Made by a program: the position numbers and the translations under genes. A stretch of DNA of 15,447 nt from Eutrophocola sp964490145 (GTDB taxonomy: Bacteria; Pseudomonadota; Gammaproteobacteria; Pseudomonadales; Pseudohongiellaceae): NCBI GenBank assembly GCA_964490145.1, contig CAZBBS010000064.1, positions 1 to 15,447 of the forward strand. Reading direction: 5' to 3'. The notes under the pieces are model-generated. The model was given only the letters and a program-made list of their open reading frames with translations. It made no database searches and had not been told where the DNA came from. Shown here piece by piece: positions 13,954 through 15,447 of this stretch (positions are counted from its first letter, which is position 1; the number at the start of each line of letters is the position of its first letter).

Positions 13954-14553
13954 TTATGCCTGAACTTCGTCCGGCAGTTTTTCGATGATATCGATCAACA
14001 GGGATTCATCGGCAAACAGGGCATGGATGCAATCACGATCCAGTTTGCCGGCATCGGCCATACCAAGCAGTTCTGCCTTGGCCTCATCCAGCGGCCAGGC
14101 CTTTTTGTATGGTCGGCGGCTGGTGAGAGCATCGAAGATATCGGCAACAGTAATGATGCGGGCCTCGATGGGGACTTCATCACCCTTCAGGCCGTTCGGG
14201 TAGCCGGAGCCATCCAGGAATTCGTGATGGCAGGCCACCAGGTTCAGCATGATGCTGGAATCCGACAAATGCTGAACGTTAAAGTCACCGATAATCTTCT
14301 GGATAATATCCCGGCCTTTGTTGACGTGGGTTTCCATGACGGCTCTTTCCTCAGGATCCAATCGCCCCGGTTTGAGCAGGATGCTGTCGGGAATGCCGAT
14401 CTTGCCAATATCATGCAGGGGGGCGAACAGGACAATATGTTCGATCTGTTCATCTGTCAGGTCATGGATGCCGGCTATGCCCCGGGCAATGATGCCTGCT
14501 TCCAAATTTGATGCCTGGCTCAAGGGCCGTGATGCCATGACCCATGAACACAT
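13954..14553 (-). CDS. HD-GYP domain protein, N-terminally short (cyclic-di-GMP phosphodiesterase family)
   Basis: The 199-residue product contains most of an HD-GYP domain: P-L-H-D-I-G-K (45-51) with the HD pair 47-48, G-R-L-D-P-E-E-R-x-x-M-x-x-H (63-76), H-H-E-x-x-D-G-S-G-Y-P (109-119) with the GYP triad at 117-119, and V-A-D-I-F-D-A-L-T-S-R-R-P-Y-K (136-150). The family hydrolyses cyclic-di-GMP with a metal centre. The usual opening segment (E-x-x-x-x-x-T-G-x-H-x-x-R), which gives an N-terminal metal ligand, is not visible, and no sensor or receiver domain precedes it. The in-frame stop upstream is the stop codon of the amidohydrolase (14575-14577), so the frame cannot extend. It is either a shortened, possibly inactive protein, a remnant, or the result of a rearrangement or misassembly. 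The first ATG has no clear ribosome site; translation may be coupled to the upstream gene. Confidence 0.85.
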   Translation of the reverse strand: MCSWVMASRPLSQASNLEAGIIARGIAGIHDLTDEQIEHIVLFAPLHDIGKIGIPDSILLKPGRLDPEERAVMETHVNKGRDIIQKIIGDFNVQHLSDSSIMLNLVACHHEFLDGSGYPNGLKGDEVPIEARIITVADIFDALTSRRPYKKAWPLDEAKAELLGMADAGKLDRDCIHALFADESLLIDIIEKLPDEVQA

Positions 14554-14574
14554 GACAGCCTGATCACATTTTGC

Positions 14575-15447
14575 TCAGATTACCTGCCCCTGAAAAATGA
14601 CCTGTCTGGTCTGCAGTTTTTGTGTGCCTTCCCGAGTCCCTTTGTAATTATCCACGTACTCAAATTTCCCTTCAGCCAGCTCCATGATGGCGATATCCGC
14701 CACTGAACCTTCTGCCAGTGATCCCAATGCCTGGAATTCACCATAGGTAGCAGCGGCCTGACTGGTCACGCAGGCAATCACGTCGTTAAGCGACATACCC
14801 AGCTGTAAAAACTTCGACATGACCGTAGGCAGATTGAACACCTGGGCGTTTCGCCCGGGGACATTGAGATCCGAAGAGATGGTGTCTGGTGGAAAGTCCT
14901 GGGATAGGGCGGCTTCGGCAACTTCCCAGGACCAGTGTTCATTCAGACCATTGCCGAAATCAAATCGGATGCCCCGGTTGCGAGCTCCACGCACCTGTGG
15001 CAGCAACCTGCCTTCAGCATCCAGGATGCCATTGGGTGTGGGGGCGTACATATGCGTGACGATGTCGCCAGGGCGCAGCAGCGATAACAGTTCGGGAAGC
15101 GCCGTGGCCGTATCACCGATATGGATCATCACCGGCAAACCGGAAGGTTCGGAAGCGGCAATGGCGCGCCTGAGCACCTGTTTGTCGATGTCGGCGCTGA
15201 CACCTCGGGATAGACGGGCTTTGACGCCCACTATCCAGGCCCTGTTTTCGTGAATGGCTGCTCTTGCGCGACTGACATCCCCCGGGGCGATGCCATCGAG
15301 AAATTCGGCACGACCATTGGGATTGTTGCCCAGGTGGCCGATGTTGAGCAGCAGGCGCACACGATTGGGGGCCTGCTGTGCAATACGGATAATGGAGTCG
15401 ACATTCCCGGCGCCGCGCGAGCCGGCATCCACCAGGGTTGTGACCCC
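14575..15447 (-). CDS. Amidohydrolase/deacetylase family metallohydrolase (5' end outside window)
   Basis: The readable 290 codons start inside the gene: the window edge encodes G-V-T-T-L-V-D-A-G-S, a standard internal motif of this dihydroorotase-like family, so the N-terminal metal HxH region is missing. Numbering from the codon at 15432, visible active-site elements are V-G-V-K-A-R-L-S (68-75, Lys71 the likely carboxylated lysine), V-M-I-H-I-G-D (101-107, His104), D-I-V-T-H (123-127, His127) and T-I-S-S-D-L-N (184-190, Asp188). P-T-V-M-S-K-F-L-Q-L-G-M and the G-S-V-A-D-I-A segment of the C-terminal beta-sandwich follow. The family cleaves cyclic amides or N-acyl groups and is commonly annotated as dihydroorotase-like or deacetylase; the substrate here is unknown. 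The C-terminus ends naturally at V-I-F-Q-G-Q-V-I. It is followed after 21 bases, in the same reading frame, by the HD-GYP ORF. Confidence 0.9.
   Translation of the reverse strand, partial: GVTTLVDAGSRGAGNVDSIIRIAQQAPNRVRLLLNIGHLGNNPNGRAEFLDGIAPGDVSRARAAIHENRAWIVGVKARLSRGVSADIDKQVLRRAIAASEPSGLPVMIHIGDTATALPELLSLLRPGDIVTHMYAPTPNGILDAEGRLLPQVRGARNRGIRFDFGNGLNEHWSWEVAEAALSQDFPPDTISSDLNVPGRNAQVFNLPTVMSKFLQLGMSLNDVIACVTSQAAATYGEFQALGSLAEGSVADIAIMELAEGKFEYVDNYKGTREGTQKLQTRQVIFQGQVI

Noticed and set aside
13942..14511. 189-codon plus-strand frame opposite the HD-GYP gene
   Set aside because: The minus strand encodes HD, HHE and GYP motifs in order; the plus-strand frame has none.

Overview
The window looks like a scaffold from a marine or environmental gammaproteobacterium, probably an assembled population genome because it carries a run of exactly 100 N. 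This placement is inferred from the moderately high GC, Shine-Dalgarno-led dense gene packing, a DacB-type PBP4, a Bcr/CflA transporter, a cyclophilin lipoprotein and a quinoprotein/cytochrome c cluster. I cannot name a genus. No tRNA, rRNA, CRISPR array, insertion sequence or phage gene was seen.

Left part (1-2054): a secreted ankyrin-repeat protein runs off the left edge on the minus strand. It is divergent from a cytosolic protein that reads as two OsmC-like domains fused in tandem. The C-terminal half keeps both cysteines of an OsmC peroxidase and the N-terminal half keeps only the first.

Central part (2107-7112) is the most distinctive region: six tightly packed plus-strand genes, all for exported proteins. 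Two different families alternate twice. A secreted protein with a W-x-D-D/T-x-L-x-V-x-T core and a conserved cysteine pair is followed by a DUF6152 protein (starting AHHSF), then a second copy of each. A di-haem cytochrome c and a PQQ-dependent dehydrogenase follow; the last two overlap by 4 bases. I read this as a periplasmic oxidation module: the quinoprotein oxidises an unknown substrate and passes electrons to the cytochrome, with the duplicated pairs as accessory or metal- or substrate-handling partners. Both DUF6152 proteins should mature to an N-terminal His-His, which suggests possible copper binding. The dehydrogenase carries the D-x-D pair associated with lanthanide use, but Asp replaces the usual metal-ligand Glu.

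Next (7133-9286) come dacB (PBP4-type D-Ala-D-Ala carboxypeptidase) and a cyclophilin-type lipoprotein. A 224-base gap with an inverted repeat leads to a monocistronic secreted protein (9511-10971). It has an eight-unit heptad stalk, long coiled coil and an aromatic, cysteine-bearing C-terminal domain, and ends in a strong intrinsic terminator.

Right part (11047-15447): a glutathione S-transferase (minus) diverges from a small Rieske ferredoxin-like protein (plus). These are followed by a Bcr/CflA multidrug transporter and a sterol-desaturase/fatty-acid-hydroxylase gene interrupted by the assembly gap. Convergent to these, on the minus strand, lie a metallo-amidohydrolase (5' end off the window) and an HD-GYP phosphodiesterase ORF that lacks the family's N-terminal segment.
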